DNA of 45,638 nucleotides from positions 1-45,638 of the forward strand of contig USJW01000026.1 in NCBI GenBank assembly GCA_900555045.1. The letters run 5' to 3'. The translations under genes and the position numbers were made by a program. Below the pieces are notes generated by a model. It was given only the letters and a program-made list of their open reading frames with translations. It made no database searches and had not been told where the DNA came from. Origin of the DNA: an uncultured Clostridium sp. GTDB lineage: Bacteria > Bacillota > Clostridia > Lachnospirales > Lachnospiraceae. This document shows, piece after piece, positions 17,427 to 24,425 of this stretch (the stretch's first letter is position 1; each line of letters starts with the position of its first letter).

Positions 17427-17492
17427 TTTACCCACATTTTACAATCTCTATACCATACCTTGCTTTCACCCAATCCAAATCTTTTGTATACT
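17427..17492 (+). promoter_or_regulatory. PhoP-box-like repeats and promoter of pstS
   Basis: Four hexamers in exact 11-base register, TTTACC (17427), TTTACA (17438), TATACC (17449) and TTGCTT (17460), resemble the TT(A/T/C)ACA direct repeats bound by PhoP of low-phosphate two-component systems. A -10 box TATACT follows at 17487-17492, 21 bases after the last hexamer. This places the repeats at about -72 to -34, the usual activator position. Phosphate-starvation control of the pst operon is therefore likely. Confidence 0.65.
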
Positions 17493-17556
17493 CCAAAATG
17501 TAACAGGAAAGTGAATTGAGGAGCACCGATTGGATTGGGTGCATTACATTTTGGAG
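17467..17556 (+). repeat. Crossed inverted repeats spanning the pstS promoter and leader
   Basis: CACCCAATCC (17467-17476) is complementary to GGATTGGGTG (17532-17541). CTCCAAAATGTAA (17491-17503) is complementary to TTACATTTTGGAG (17544-17556). The order is A, B, A', B', so the two pairs cannot form together as a nested hairpin. B' contains the GGAG of the pstS ribosome site. Confidence 0.8.
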
Positions 17557-17566
17557 GCAAGGGATT

Positions 17567-18529
17567 ATGAGAAAAAACAGCAAGGCAATTTTGACAATGA
17601 TTGGCGCTGCGATTTTGGCGGCGGGAGCGCTGGCGGGCTGCGCCGGGGCTTCTGGGCAGAGCGCGGGACAGAATGCGGCGCAGACTTCAGGCCAGACCAC
17701 CGGCCAGACGCAGAGCGCGGGCCAGACCGGGGCGGAGGAAACTCCCGCGGCGCAGACCACAGCGGACGCCGCGGCCGGCATCCCGGCGGATTTGAGCGGT
17801 TCCATCAGCATGGTCGGGTCGACCTCCATGGAAAAGTTTGCGAATGCGCTCAGCGAGGCGCTTATGGAGAAGTACCCGAATGTGACGGTGTCCCCGCAGT
17901 TTGTGGGATCGGGCGCAGGCGTTGAGGCGGTTTTAAACGGAACGGCGGATATCGGGAACGCATCCAGGAATTTAAAGGATGAGGAGAAAGAGAAGGGCGC
18001 GGTGGAGAATATTGTGGCGATCGACGGGATCGCTGTGGTGGTTGACCCGGCAAACGCCGTGGGGGATCTGAGCAAGCAGCAGCTCTCCGATATCTACGGC
18101 GGAAAGATCAACAACTGGAAGGATGTCGGCGGCGCGGACGCACCGATCGTGGTGGTCGGGCGTGAGGCCGGGTCCGGGACCAGGAGCGCGTTTGAGGAGA
18201 TTTTGAAGCTGGAGGATGCCTGCAAGTACAGCAATGAGCTGGACAGCACCGGCGCTGTGATGGCGAAGGTGGCGTCCACCCCCGGCGCCATCGGCTATGT
18301 GTCCCTGGATGTGCTGGACGACACGGTGAAGGCGTTAAAGCTGGACGGCACGGAGCCGTCCGAGGAGACCATCAAGGCGGGCACCTACTTCTTAAGCCGT
18401 CCCTTTGTGATGGCGACCAAGGGGGAGATCGGCGAGCAGAGCCAGCTGGTGCAGGCCATGTTCGACTACATCTACTCCGAGGAGGGAGCAGAGCTTGTGA
18501 AGTCGGTTGGACTGATCACGGTTGACTAA
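17567..18529 (+). CDS. pstS: Phosphate ABC transporter substrate-binding lipoprotein
   Basis: A 320-residue phosphate-binding protein. The lipobox ends ALAGC (Cys25). It is followed by an unusually long Gln/Thr/Gly/Ala-rich linker (about residues 28-72). The binding domain starts with SISMVGSTSMEK and contains NASRNLKDEE and GREAGSGTRSAFEE, the phosphate-contact loops of PstS. It loads phosphate onto the PstCA channel. The ATG at 17567 follows TTGGAGGC; a longer open frame from 17516 would overlap the leader repeats. First gene of pstSCAB-phoU. Confidence 0.95.
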   Translation: MRKNSKAILTMIGAAILAAGALAGCAGASGQSAGQNAAQTSGQTTGQTQSAGQTGAEETPAAQTTADAAAGIPADLSGSISMVGSTSMEKFANALSEALMEKYPNVTVSPQFVGSGAGVEAVLNGTADIGNASRNLKDEEKEKGAVENIVAIDGIAVVVDPANAVGDLSKQQLSDIYGGKINNWKDVGGADAPIVVVGREAGSGTRSAFEEILKLEDACKYSNELDSTGAVMAKVASTPGAIGYVSLDVLDDTVKALKLDGTEPSEETIKAGTYFLSRPFVMATKGEIGEQSQLVQAMFDYIYSEEGAELVKSVGLITVD

Positions 18530-18550
18530 GCACAGAAGGAGCGAGACTGC

Positions 18551-19489
18551 ATGAGTTCAGGGACAATATCCATCTACTCCCACCACGGCAGCAAGTCCGC
18601 CGTCGAGAGAGCCGCGCAGGTTATCTTCACCGCCTGCGGCTTTTTCGCCGTGCTGGCGGTGGCGTCCATCGCGCTGTACATGGTGGTGAGCGGGACGCCC
18701 GCGCTGTTTAAGGTGGGGATCCGGGAAATCCTTTTCGGGAATGTGTGGCGGCCCACTGCCGCGGATGCAAGCTTTGGCATCCTTTATGTGATTCTGACAT
18801 CCATCGTGGGCACCTTCATGGCCATTTTGATCGGTGTGCCCATCGGCGTGCTCTCCGCCGTGTTTCTGGCGGAGGTGGCGCCGCCCCGCCTGGCCGGGAC
18901 CCTGCGCCCGGCGGTGGAGCTCTTGGCGGGAATCCCGTCCGTGATCTACGGGCTTTTGGGAATCCTGCTCCTAAACCCGCTCATGTACAAGCTGGAGCTG
19001 CTGGTTTTTAAGGGGTCGGAGACCCACCAGTTTACCGGCGGCGCGAATCTGATCTCCGCGGTGCTGGTGCTGGCGCTCATGATTCTCCCCACGGTGATCA
19101 ACATCAGCGAGTCCGCGCTGCGGGCGGTGCCGGGCCACCTAAAGAGCGCCTCCCTGGCCCTCGGGGCCACGCCTATCCAGACGATCTTCCGGGTGACGCT
19201 CCCGGCCGCCAGGTCCGGGATCATCACGGCCATCGTGCTGGGCACCGGGCGCGCCATCGGCGAGGCCATGGCCATCAGTCTGGTATCCGGCAGCTCGGTC
19301 AATTTGCCGCTGCCCTTTAGCTCCGTGCGGTTTCTGACCACGGCCATTGTGGCAGAGATGGGCTATGCGGCGGGACTTCACCGGGAGGTACTCTTCACCA
19401 TCGGCCTGGTGCTGTTCGGCTTCATCATGATTATAAACGCCAGCCTGACGGGGCTTTTGAAGAAAGGGGGGACGCGGGATGACAGGTGA
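18551..19489 (+). CDS. pstC: Phosphate ABC transporter permease
   Basis: A 312-residue membrane permease with about six transmembrane helices, the first at residues 23-47. The inner-loop EAA-like motif reads SLALGATPIQTIFRVTLPAA around residue 198. Downstream are GTGRAIGEAMA and the short inner-loop elements of PstC. It forms the channel with PstA in the membrane. AAGGAG lies about ten bases upstream. Its 3' end overlaps pstA by 11 bases. Confidence 0.95.
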   Translation: MSSGTISIYSHHGSKSAVERAAQVIFTACGFFAVLAVASIALYMVVSGTPALFKVGIREILFGNVWRPTAADASFGILYVILTSIVGTFMAILIGVPIGVLSAVFLAEVAPPRLAGTLRPAVELLAGIPSVIYGLLGILLLNPLMYKLELLVFKGSETHQFTGGANLISAVLVLALMILPTVINISESALRAVPGHLKSASLALGATPIQTIFRVTLPAARSGIITAIVLGTGRAIGEAMAISLVSGSSVNLPLPFSSVRFLTTAIVAEMGYAAGLHREVLFTIGLVLFGFIMIINASLTGLLKKGGTRDDR

Positions 19490-20384
19490 CGCAGCCATCG
19501 CCGTCCACAGGCAGTCTGTGGTCAAGCGCAGCATATACGGGCGCCGCATGCGCCCCGCCGATGCCGTTTTGACCGGTTTAATCTATCTCTGCGCGGGGCT
19601 GTCCATCGCGCTGCTGGCCGGCATCATGGGGTACGTGTTTGTGCGGGGAATCCCCCACGTGAGCTGGGAATTTTTGACGACCGTCACCAGCGCCGCCAAG
19701 GGAACCTTCGGAATATTGGGGAATATTGTAAACACATTGTACATCGTGGTGATCACGCTTCTGATGGCCACGCCCCTGGGTGTCGGCGCGGCCATCTACT
19801 TAAACGAGTACGCCAAGCCGGGCCGGGTGGTGAGAGTGATCGAGTTCACCACGGAGACGCTGTCCGGCATCCCGTCCATCATTTTCGGCCTGTTTGGAAT
19901 GGTGTTTTTTGGAAATACGCTGGGCTTTGGCTACTCGATTCTGACCGGCGCGCTGACCTTGACCCTGATGATTCTGCCGCTAATCACGCGGACCACCCAG
20001 GAGGCCCTAAAGACCGTCCCGGACAGCTACCGAAGCGGCGCTCTGGGGATCGGCGCCACCCGCTGGTACATGATTCGGACTATCCTGTTGCCCAGTGCCA
20101 TGCCGGGGATTCTGACCGGCATAATCCTGGCCATCGGGCGGATTGTGGGCGAGTCGGCCGCCCTGCTGTTCACCGCTGGCAGCGGGTACTATCTGCCCAA
20201 AAGCCTGTTCGGAAAGGTCATGGAGCCGGGCGGCACCCTGACAATCCAGCTATACTTATTCATGCAGAAGGCCAAGTACAACGAGGCCTTCGGGGTGGCG
20301 GTGGTGCTTTTGGCGATCGTGCTGGGAATCAACGGCCTGGCCCGCTTTCTGTCCAGGCGCCTGAACGTGGAGTCCCGGCCATAG
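19479..20384 (+). CDS. pstA: Phosphate ABC transporter permease
   Basis: A 301-residue membrane permease with about six helices. GVGAAIYLNEYAKPG and the ATP-subunit contact loop SGALGIGATRWYMIRTILLP are typical of PstA, with GRIVGESAALLFTAG after it. It overlaps the end of pstC by 11 bases, and its ribosome site AAAGGGGGG lies within pstC, so translation is coupled. It forms the phosphate channel with PstC. Confidence 0.95.
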   Translation: MTGDAAIAVHRQSVVKRSIYGRRMRPADAVLTGLIYLCAGLSIALLAGIMGYVFVRGIPHVSWEFLTTVTSAAKGTFGILGNIVNTLYIVVITLLMATPLGVGAAIYLNEYAKPGRVVRVIEFTTETLSGIPSIIFGLFGMVFFGNTLGFGYSILTGALTLTLMILPLITRTTQEALKTVPDSYRSGALGIGATRWYMIRTILLPSAMPGILTGIILAIGRIVGESAALLFTAGSGYYLPKSLFGKVMEPGGTLTIQLYLFMQKAKYNEAFGVAVVLLAIVLGINGLARFLSRRLNVESRP

Positions 20385-20404
20385 CAACCGACAAGGAGAT
20401 TAAT

Positions 20405-21166
20405 GTGGAGACAAAGACGAAAATTTCTGCGCAGAATCTAAACCTGTATTACGGGGAGAATCACGCGCTTAAAAATATTAACCTGGATTTATATGAACAT
20501 AAAATCACCGCCTTTATCGGCCCGTCCGGGTGCGGAAAGTCCACCTTCCTAAAGACATTGAACCGCATGAACGATCTGGTCACGGGGGTGAAAATTGACG
20601 GGACCGTGCTGCTGGACGAGGAGGACATCTACGATCCCCAGGTGGACACCACGCTGCTTAGAAAAAAGATCGGCATGGTGTTCCAGCAGCCCAACCCCTT
20701 CCCCATGAGCATCTACGACAACGTGGCCTACGGCCCCAGGATCCACGGGATCCGGCACAAGGCCCAGTTGGACGAGATCGTGGAGCGCAGCCTCAGGGGC
20801 GCGGCCCTCTGGGATGAGGTGTCGGACCGCTTAAAGAAGTCTGCCTTGGGGCTCTCCGGCGGCCAGCAGCAGCGGCTCTGCATCGCCCGGGCCCTGGCGG
20901 TGGAGCCGGAGGTGCTTCTGATGGATGAGCCCACGTCCGCCCTGGACCCCATCTCCACCCTGAAGATCGAGGATCTGATGGATGAGCTGAAGAACCATTA
21001 CACGGTGGCCGTCGTCACCCACAACATGCAGCAGGCCGCCCGCATCGCGGACTACACCGCCTTTTTCCTGGTGGGAGAGGTGATCGAGTACCAGGCCACG
21101 GATGTTCTCTTCACCGAGCCAAACGATAGGCGGACGGAGGACTACATCACCGGGCGGTTTGGATGA
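20405..21166 (+). CDS. pstB: Phosphate ABC transporter ATP-binding protein
   Basis: A 253-residue ATPase. The Walker A GPSGCGKST is at residues 39-47, the signature LSGGQQQR and Walker B LLMDEPTSALD follow, and the switch His is in VTHNMQQAARIAD. It energises phosphate uptake on the inner face of the membrane. The start is a GTG at 20405 with AAGGAG six bases upstream; the ATG two bases earlier is out of frame. Confidence 0.96.
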   Translation: METKTKISAQNLNLYYGENHALKNINLDLYEHKITAFIGPSGCGKSTFLKTLNRMNDLVTGVKIDGTVLLDEEDIYDPQVDTTLLRKKIGMVFQQPNPFPMSIYDNVAYGPRIHGIRHKAQLDEIVERSLRGAALWDEVSDRLKKSALGLSGGQQQRLCIARALAVEPEVLLMDEPTSALDPISTLKIEDLMDELKNHYTVAVVTHNMQQAARIADYTAFFLVGEVIEYQATDVLFTEPNDRRTEDYITGRFG

Positions 21167-21191
21167 CGGCGCGCCAAGAAAGGGGGTTAAA

Positions 21192-21854
21192 TTGAGTTTG
21201 AGAGTGACATACAAACATGAACTGGACCTGCTGAACCAGGATTTAAAAGAGATGGGGCACATGGTGGAAAAAGCCATCGAGCAGACCTTCGTGGCCTTTG
21301 AGGACCAGAATTTTGTGCTGGCCGAAGACATTATAAAGGGCGACCGGACAATTAACGATATGGAGCGCGCCATCGAAGCCCGCTGCCTTTCCCTGATTCT
21401 GCGCCAGCAGCCGGTGGCCGGGGATCTGCGGCAGGTTTCCACCGCCTTGAAGGTGGTGACGGATCTGGAGCGGATCGGGGACCATGCGTCGGACATCGCG
21501 GAGCTGGTCCTGCGCCTAAAGAGCGACCACGCCTACCACATCGTGAAGCACCTGCCGGCCATGGCCGCGGCGGCCGGTGCCATGGTCCGCGACGCCATCG
21601 AGGCCTTTATAAGCCGTGACCTGGAGGCGGCAGCGGCCATCATCCGCCGGGACGATGAGGTGGACAGCCTGTTTAACCAGGTGAAGGCGGATGTGATCCA
21701 TCTGATGAAGGTCTCGCCGGATCAGGCGGACCAGGGAATTGATCTGTTGATGGTGGCGAAATACCTGGAGCGGATCGGGGACCACGCGGTCAACGTGTGC
21801 GAGTGGACCCAGTTCTGCGTCACGGGAGCGCTGAAGAATGTGCGGATCATGTGA
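21192..21854 (+). CDS. phoU: Phosphate signalling/transport regulator
   Basis: A 220-residue all-helical protein with the two PhoU repeats, each containing the metal-site pattern, seen as LERIGDHASDIAEL and YLERIGDHAVNVCEW. PhoU couples Pst activity to the PhoR kinase and restrains phosphate uptake. The start is a TTG at 21192 with AAAGGGGG five bases upstream; the frame is open further back to 21102 but would overlap pstB. Last gene of the pst operon. No phoPR genes are in the window. Confidence 0.95.
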   Translation: MSLRVTYKHELDLLNQDLKEMGHMVEKAIEQTFVAFEDQNFVLAEDIIKGDRTINDMERAIEARCLSLILRQQPVAGDLRQVSTALKVVTDLERIGDHASDIAELVLRLKSDHAYHIVKHLPAMAAAAGAMVRDAIEAFISRDLEAAAAIIRRDDEVDSLFNQVKADVIHLMKVSPDQADQGIDLLMVAKYLERIGDHAVNVCEWTQFCVTGALKNVRIM

Positions 21855-21884
21855 CGGGCGCCCGGCCTTTTTGAGGGCGCCCGT
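21854..21884 (+). terminator. Probable terminator after phoU
   Basis: ACGGGCGCCC (21854-21863) pairs perfectly with GGGCGCCCGT (21875-21884) around an 11-base loop, followed by CTCTCT. The stem begins at the last base of the phoU stop codon. The T tract is poor, so termination may be partial. Confidence 0.55.
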
Positions 21885-21890
21885 CTCTCT

Positions 21891-21955
21891 GCCTGGCGGT
21901 GCACGAGGCCGCGCCCGGTCGCCCCGCCTAGCGGTATATGAGGCCGCGCCCGGTC
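21891..21955 (+). repeat. Two-copy tandem repeat downstream of phoU
   Basis: A 30-base unit at 21891-21920 is repeated at 21926-21955 (period 35) with four mismatches, all of the G/A or C/T kind. Both copies end GAGGCCGCGCCCGGTC. No coding role is seen. Confidence 0.7.
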
Positions 21956-22041
21956 TTTACTTTTGTCTTCCCATGCCTTAAAATAGTATCCAGCGATGCT
22001 GTGTTACAAACGCAGAATATAAATCAAAGGAGTGTTCGAAG

Positions 22042-22662
22042 ATGAAGGTATTATTGATCAATGGAAGCCCACACGCGGCGGGATGTACATACACGGCCCT
22101 GTCGGAGATTGCGCGGGCGTTAAACGAGGACGGAGTGGAGACGGAGATTTTCCAGCTGGGAACGGGAGCGGTGCACGGCTGCATCGGCTGCGGCCACTGC
22201 AAGAGCGGGAACGGCTGCGTGTTTGCCGACGATCCGGTGAACGAGGCCGCGGCCAAGATGCGCGAGGCGGACGGCCTCGTAGTCGGGACGCCGGTGTACT
22301 ACGCCTCCCCCAACGGGGCCCTGCTGTCCCTTCTCGACCGGCTGTTCATGAGCGGCGGCAGCTTCCGGCTCAAACCCGCGGCAGCCATCGCCTCGGCCCG
22401 CAGAGCCGGGACCACGGCCTCCGTGGACGCCATCAACAAGTATTTCTCCCTGTCCGGCATGCCCGTCGTGAGTTCCAATTATTTCCATGTAATTCACGGC
22501 AACACCGCGGACGAGGTGCGTAGGGATGAAGAGGGGCTTCAGACGATGCGCACCATCGGCCACAACATGGCCTGGCTGTTAAAGTGCATCGAGGCGGGAA
22601 AACACGCCGGGGTTGCAGAGCCGGTGCAGGAGGAGAAGATTAAGACGAATTTTATACGGTAA
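22042..22662 (+). CDS. NAD(P)H-dependent FMN reductase / flavodoxin-fold oxidoreductase
   Basis: A 206-residue cytoplasmic flavoprotein of the NADPH-dependent FMN reductase (iron-sulfur flavoprotein-like) group. It opens with VLLINGSPHAAGCTYTAL, the FMN phosphate loop. The cysteine cluster CIGCGHCKSGNGC at residues 51-63 could bind an iron-sulfur centre or form disulfides. GTPVYYASPNGALLSLLDR is the second FMN-contact segment. AAAGGAG precedes the ATG. It is a single gene between the pst operon and a convergent gene pair. The electron acceptor is unknown. Confidence 0.88.
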   Translation: MKVLLINGSPHAAGCTYTALSEIARALNEDGVETEIFQLGTGAVHGCIGCGHCKSGNGCVFADDPVNEAAAKMREADGLVVGTPVYYASPNGALLSLLDRLFMSGGSFRLKPAAAIASARRAGTTASVDAINKYFSLSGMPVVSSNYFHVIHGNTADEVRRDEEGLQTMRTIGHNMAWLLKCIEAGKHAGVAEPVQEEKIKTNFIR

Positions 22663-22669
22663 ATCAACA

Positions 22670-22707
22670 GCCCCCAAGCAGGAGAATATAAAAACCTGCT
22701 TGGGGGC
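22670..22707. terminator. Hairpin terminator between convergent genes
   Basis: GCCCCCAAGCAGG (22670-22682) pairs perfectly with 22695-22707 around a 12-base A-rich loop. It starts eight bases after the flavin reductase stop and ends eight bases before the end of the convergent small gene. T tracts are weak on both sides. Confidence 0.75.
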
Positions 22708-22715
22708 AATTAAGT

Positions 22716-23012
22716 TTATTCAAAATAAGACCTGATATTTCCGGGCAAATATTTTGCCAGCTCCTCCACCAATTCATGCACCTTTGTTCCGGGGGCGGTC
22801 TCTGCCGGTGTCATGCCATGTCCGGCGGCTATGATGCGCTTCGCATACCTTATTGCCAGTTTTGGGTTACCTTTCTCCAACAGAATATCGAAAATATTTT
22901 TCATATTTTTCTGATATTTACCTATTCCTATTTCCTGGAATTTATCATTTAAGAAGTGGATATATTCTGACCGGCGCTTCTTCCAAGCCTCCATTCCGGC
23001 CTTCCTAGGCAT
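22716..23012 (-). CDS. Small protein of unknown function, coupled to ATPase gene
   Basis: A 98-residue protein I do not recognise. It is highly charged and looks helical, starting MPRKAGMEAWKKRR, with a second basic helix (NPKLAIRYAKRII) and an acidic C-terminal part. It has no signal peptide, membrane segment or cysteine. It begins inside the last codons of the upstream ATPase gene (8-base overlap) with GGGGG seven bases upstream, so the two are translated together. It is not the TOPRIM-like RloB partner seen with some related ATPases: it is far too short and lacks the motifs. It may be an effector or an accessory subunit of the ATPase. Confidence 0.7.
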   Translation of the reverse strand: MPRKAGMEAWKKRRSEYIHFLNDKFQEIGIGKYQKNMKNIFDILLEKGNPKLAIRYAKRIIAAGHGMTPAETAPGTKVHELVEELAKYLPGNIRSYFE

Positions 23013-24228
23013 TAATTTTCCCCCAATCTATAATTTTTCTGAGGTATGGGTCAGCACCGTACTTGCCTTCAAGGTACTGTTTATCGAATTTTGCGTCCTT
23101 GCGAACGGATTCACCCTTGTCGTTTTTGAACTCTACTAAAGAATACAACGTAGAATTTTGGCAATTTCCTTTCGCCACAAACCATATTTCATCCCTGCGA
23201 AATACATCACTGTTCATTGTGGATAAATCGTGAGAGGTAAAGATCAGCTGTGCGCCCTTCCGGTTAATTGTCATATCATTAAAGAGCATGATGATATGCC
23301 GCAGCAGTGCCGGATGTAATTTTGCGTCCAGTTCATCGATAACCAGTGTCGTACCATTCAATAAGCTCTCTGCAATGAAGGGCAGCAATCCGAACAGCTT
23401 TTTCGTTCCGTTCGATTCCTCGGACAGATTTAATTCTGTCTCAAAATCGCCAACTCTGTGTGTAGTGAAAACCTCTATCCGGTCATTTTCTTCTTCGACC
23501 CGAAAATTTATGATATCTAAATCCATTTCCTGAATCATTTCCAGCACCAGATATTTTACATCCTCTGAATTTGCAACAGCCATACGCAGCTCCTGAATGG
23601 GGTTGCCGTAGTTGAGAAAATTAATACCTGACTTAAACCAGCCGATCACATCTTTTACCACTTCATTTTTCTTATAGGTAATGCCGAGGTAGGAGAGCAG
23701 GGGCAGCGTTTCGGATAACTCATCACTGGTTTTGAACTTTGCAAAGACACCCTTCAACTCAATGCCCTCATCGCTTCGCTCAAACAGCGCAGACCTTCTG
23801 CCGGTGTCGAGCTTTACCCGGTCGAGTCTTTCGTAGATTACACGTTCCTTTTTTACTGTTAAAACATAGCGGAATTCTGCAAATTCCGTGCGAAAGAAGA
23901 GCTCGAATTCCGTGGGCGCTTCTTTTGCGGCGGCTTCGAATGCAAACGGTTCAATCACAGGCCGTTTCATCAGGTACAGGTGATTGCCATTATCGTCAGT
24001 GGCATAAAGAGGGCGCAGCACCTTTGCCGCTAAAATATGAAGCGCCTCCAGCACATTTGATTTTCCGCCGCCGTTTGGCCCATAAATGGCAGATACCGGC
24101 AAATACAGCTCCCCATCTCTCGTTTTAATGATTCTGTCCTCGTGTTCAGATATCGCGGCAGCCTGCATATCGAAGGTAATTTCATCCCGTATACTCTTGA
24201 AATTTTTAACTGTAAACTGGCATAACAT
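23005..24228 (-). CDS. AAA-type ATPase (RloA/OLD-like, SMC-like head)
   Basis: A 407-residue ATPase. It opens with FTVKNFKSIRDEITFDM and a Walker A IYGPNGGGKSNVLEAL near residue 48. The signature-like LSEESNGTKKLFGLLPF is near residue 270, followed by the Walker B TTLVIDELDAKLHP and the switch-His segment LIFTSHDLSTMN. This is the AAA_15/AAA_21 ATP-binding group (COG1106-like) common in anti-phage and anticodon-nuclease systems. I place the start at the ATG at 24228, eight bases after AGGAGG; the GTG at 24237 lies within that site. It overlaps the small gene 22716-23012. The pair is AT-richer than its surroundings, suggesting acquisition by transfer. Confidence 0.85.
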   Translation of the reverse strand: MLCQFTVKNFKSIRDEITFDMQAAAISEHEDRIIKTRDGELYLPVSAIYGPNGGGKSNVLEALHILAAKVLRPLYATDDNGNHLYLMKRPVIEPFAFEAAAKEAPTEFELFFRTEFAEFRYVLTVKKERVIYERLDRVKLDTGRRSALFERSDEGIELKGVFAKFKTSDELSETLPLLSYLGITYKKNEVVKDVIGWFKSGINFLNYGNPIQELRMAVANSEDVKYLVLEMIQEMDLDIINFRVEEENDRIEVFTTHRVGDFETELNLSEESNGTKKLFGLLPFIAESLLNGTTLVIDELDAKLHPALLRHIIMLFNDMTINRKGAQLIFTSHDLSTMNSDVFRRDEIWFVAKGNCQNSTLYSLVEFKNDKGESVRKDAKFDKQYLEGKYGADPYLRKIIDWGKINA

Positions 24229-24339
24229 GATATCCACCTCCTCATTATACTTCTATTATACGCTGATAGGCGATTTTGTAAACGATATTTGAGATATTTT
24301 CTCATATATAACGATGAAAATATGGAATCAGACAAAAAA

Positions 24340-24369
24340 TACCGCCAGCCGATCCACTGGCTGGCGGTA
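24340..24369 (-). terminator. Terminator of the transketolase transcript
   Basis: TACCGCCAGCC (24340-24350) pairs perfectly with GGCTGGCGGTA (24359-24369) around an 8-base loop. On the minus strand it is followed by TTTTTTGTC. The same stem core is used in the terminator at 9531-9568. Confidence 0.88.
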
Positions 24370-24425
24370 AAAAATATTTTTAGCTGTTCGATAGACAACG
24401 CAATAGGATATCTCTGTGCGTTGTT

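Noticed and set aside
16353..17435. 360-codon open frame on the minus strand
   Set aside because: It runs antisense through the whole esterase gene 16461-17297 and has the Arg/Pro/His-rich composition of a shadow frame in GC-rich DNA; the plus-strand esterase has full catalytic motifs.
22716..23012. RloB-type partner of the ATPase
   Set aside because: Only 98 residues, with none of the acidic TOPRIM-like motifs of RloB; left as unknown.
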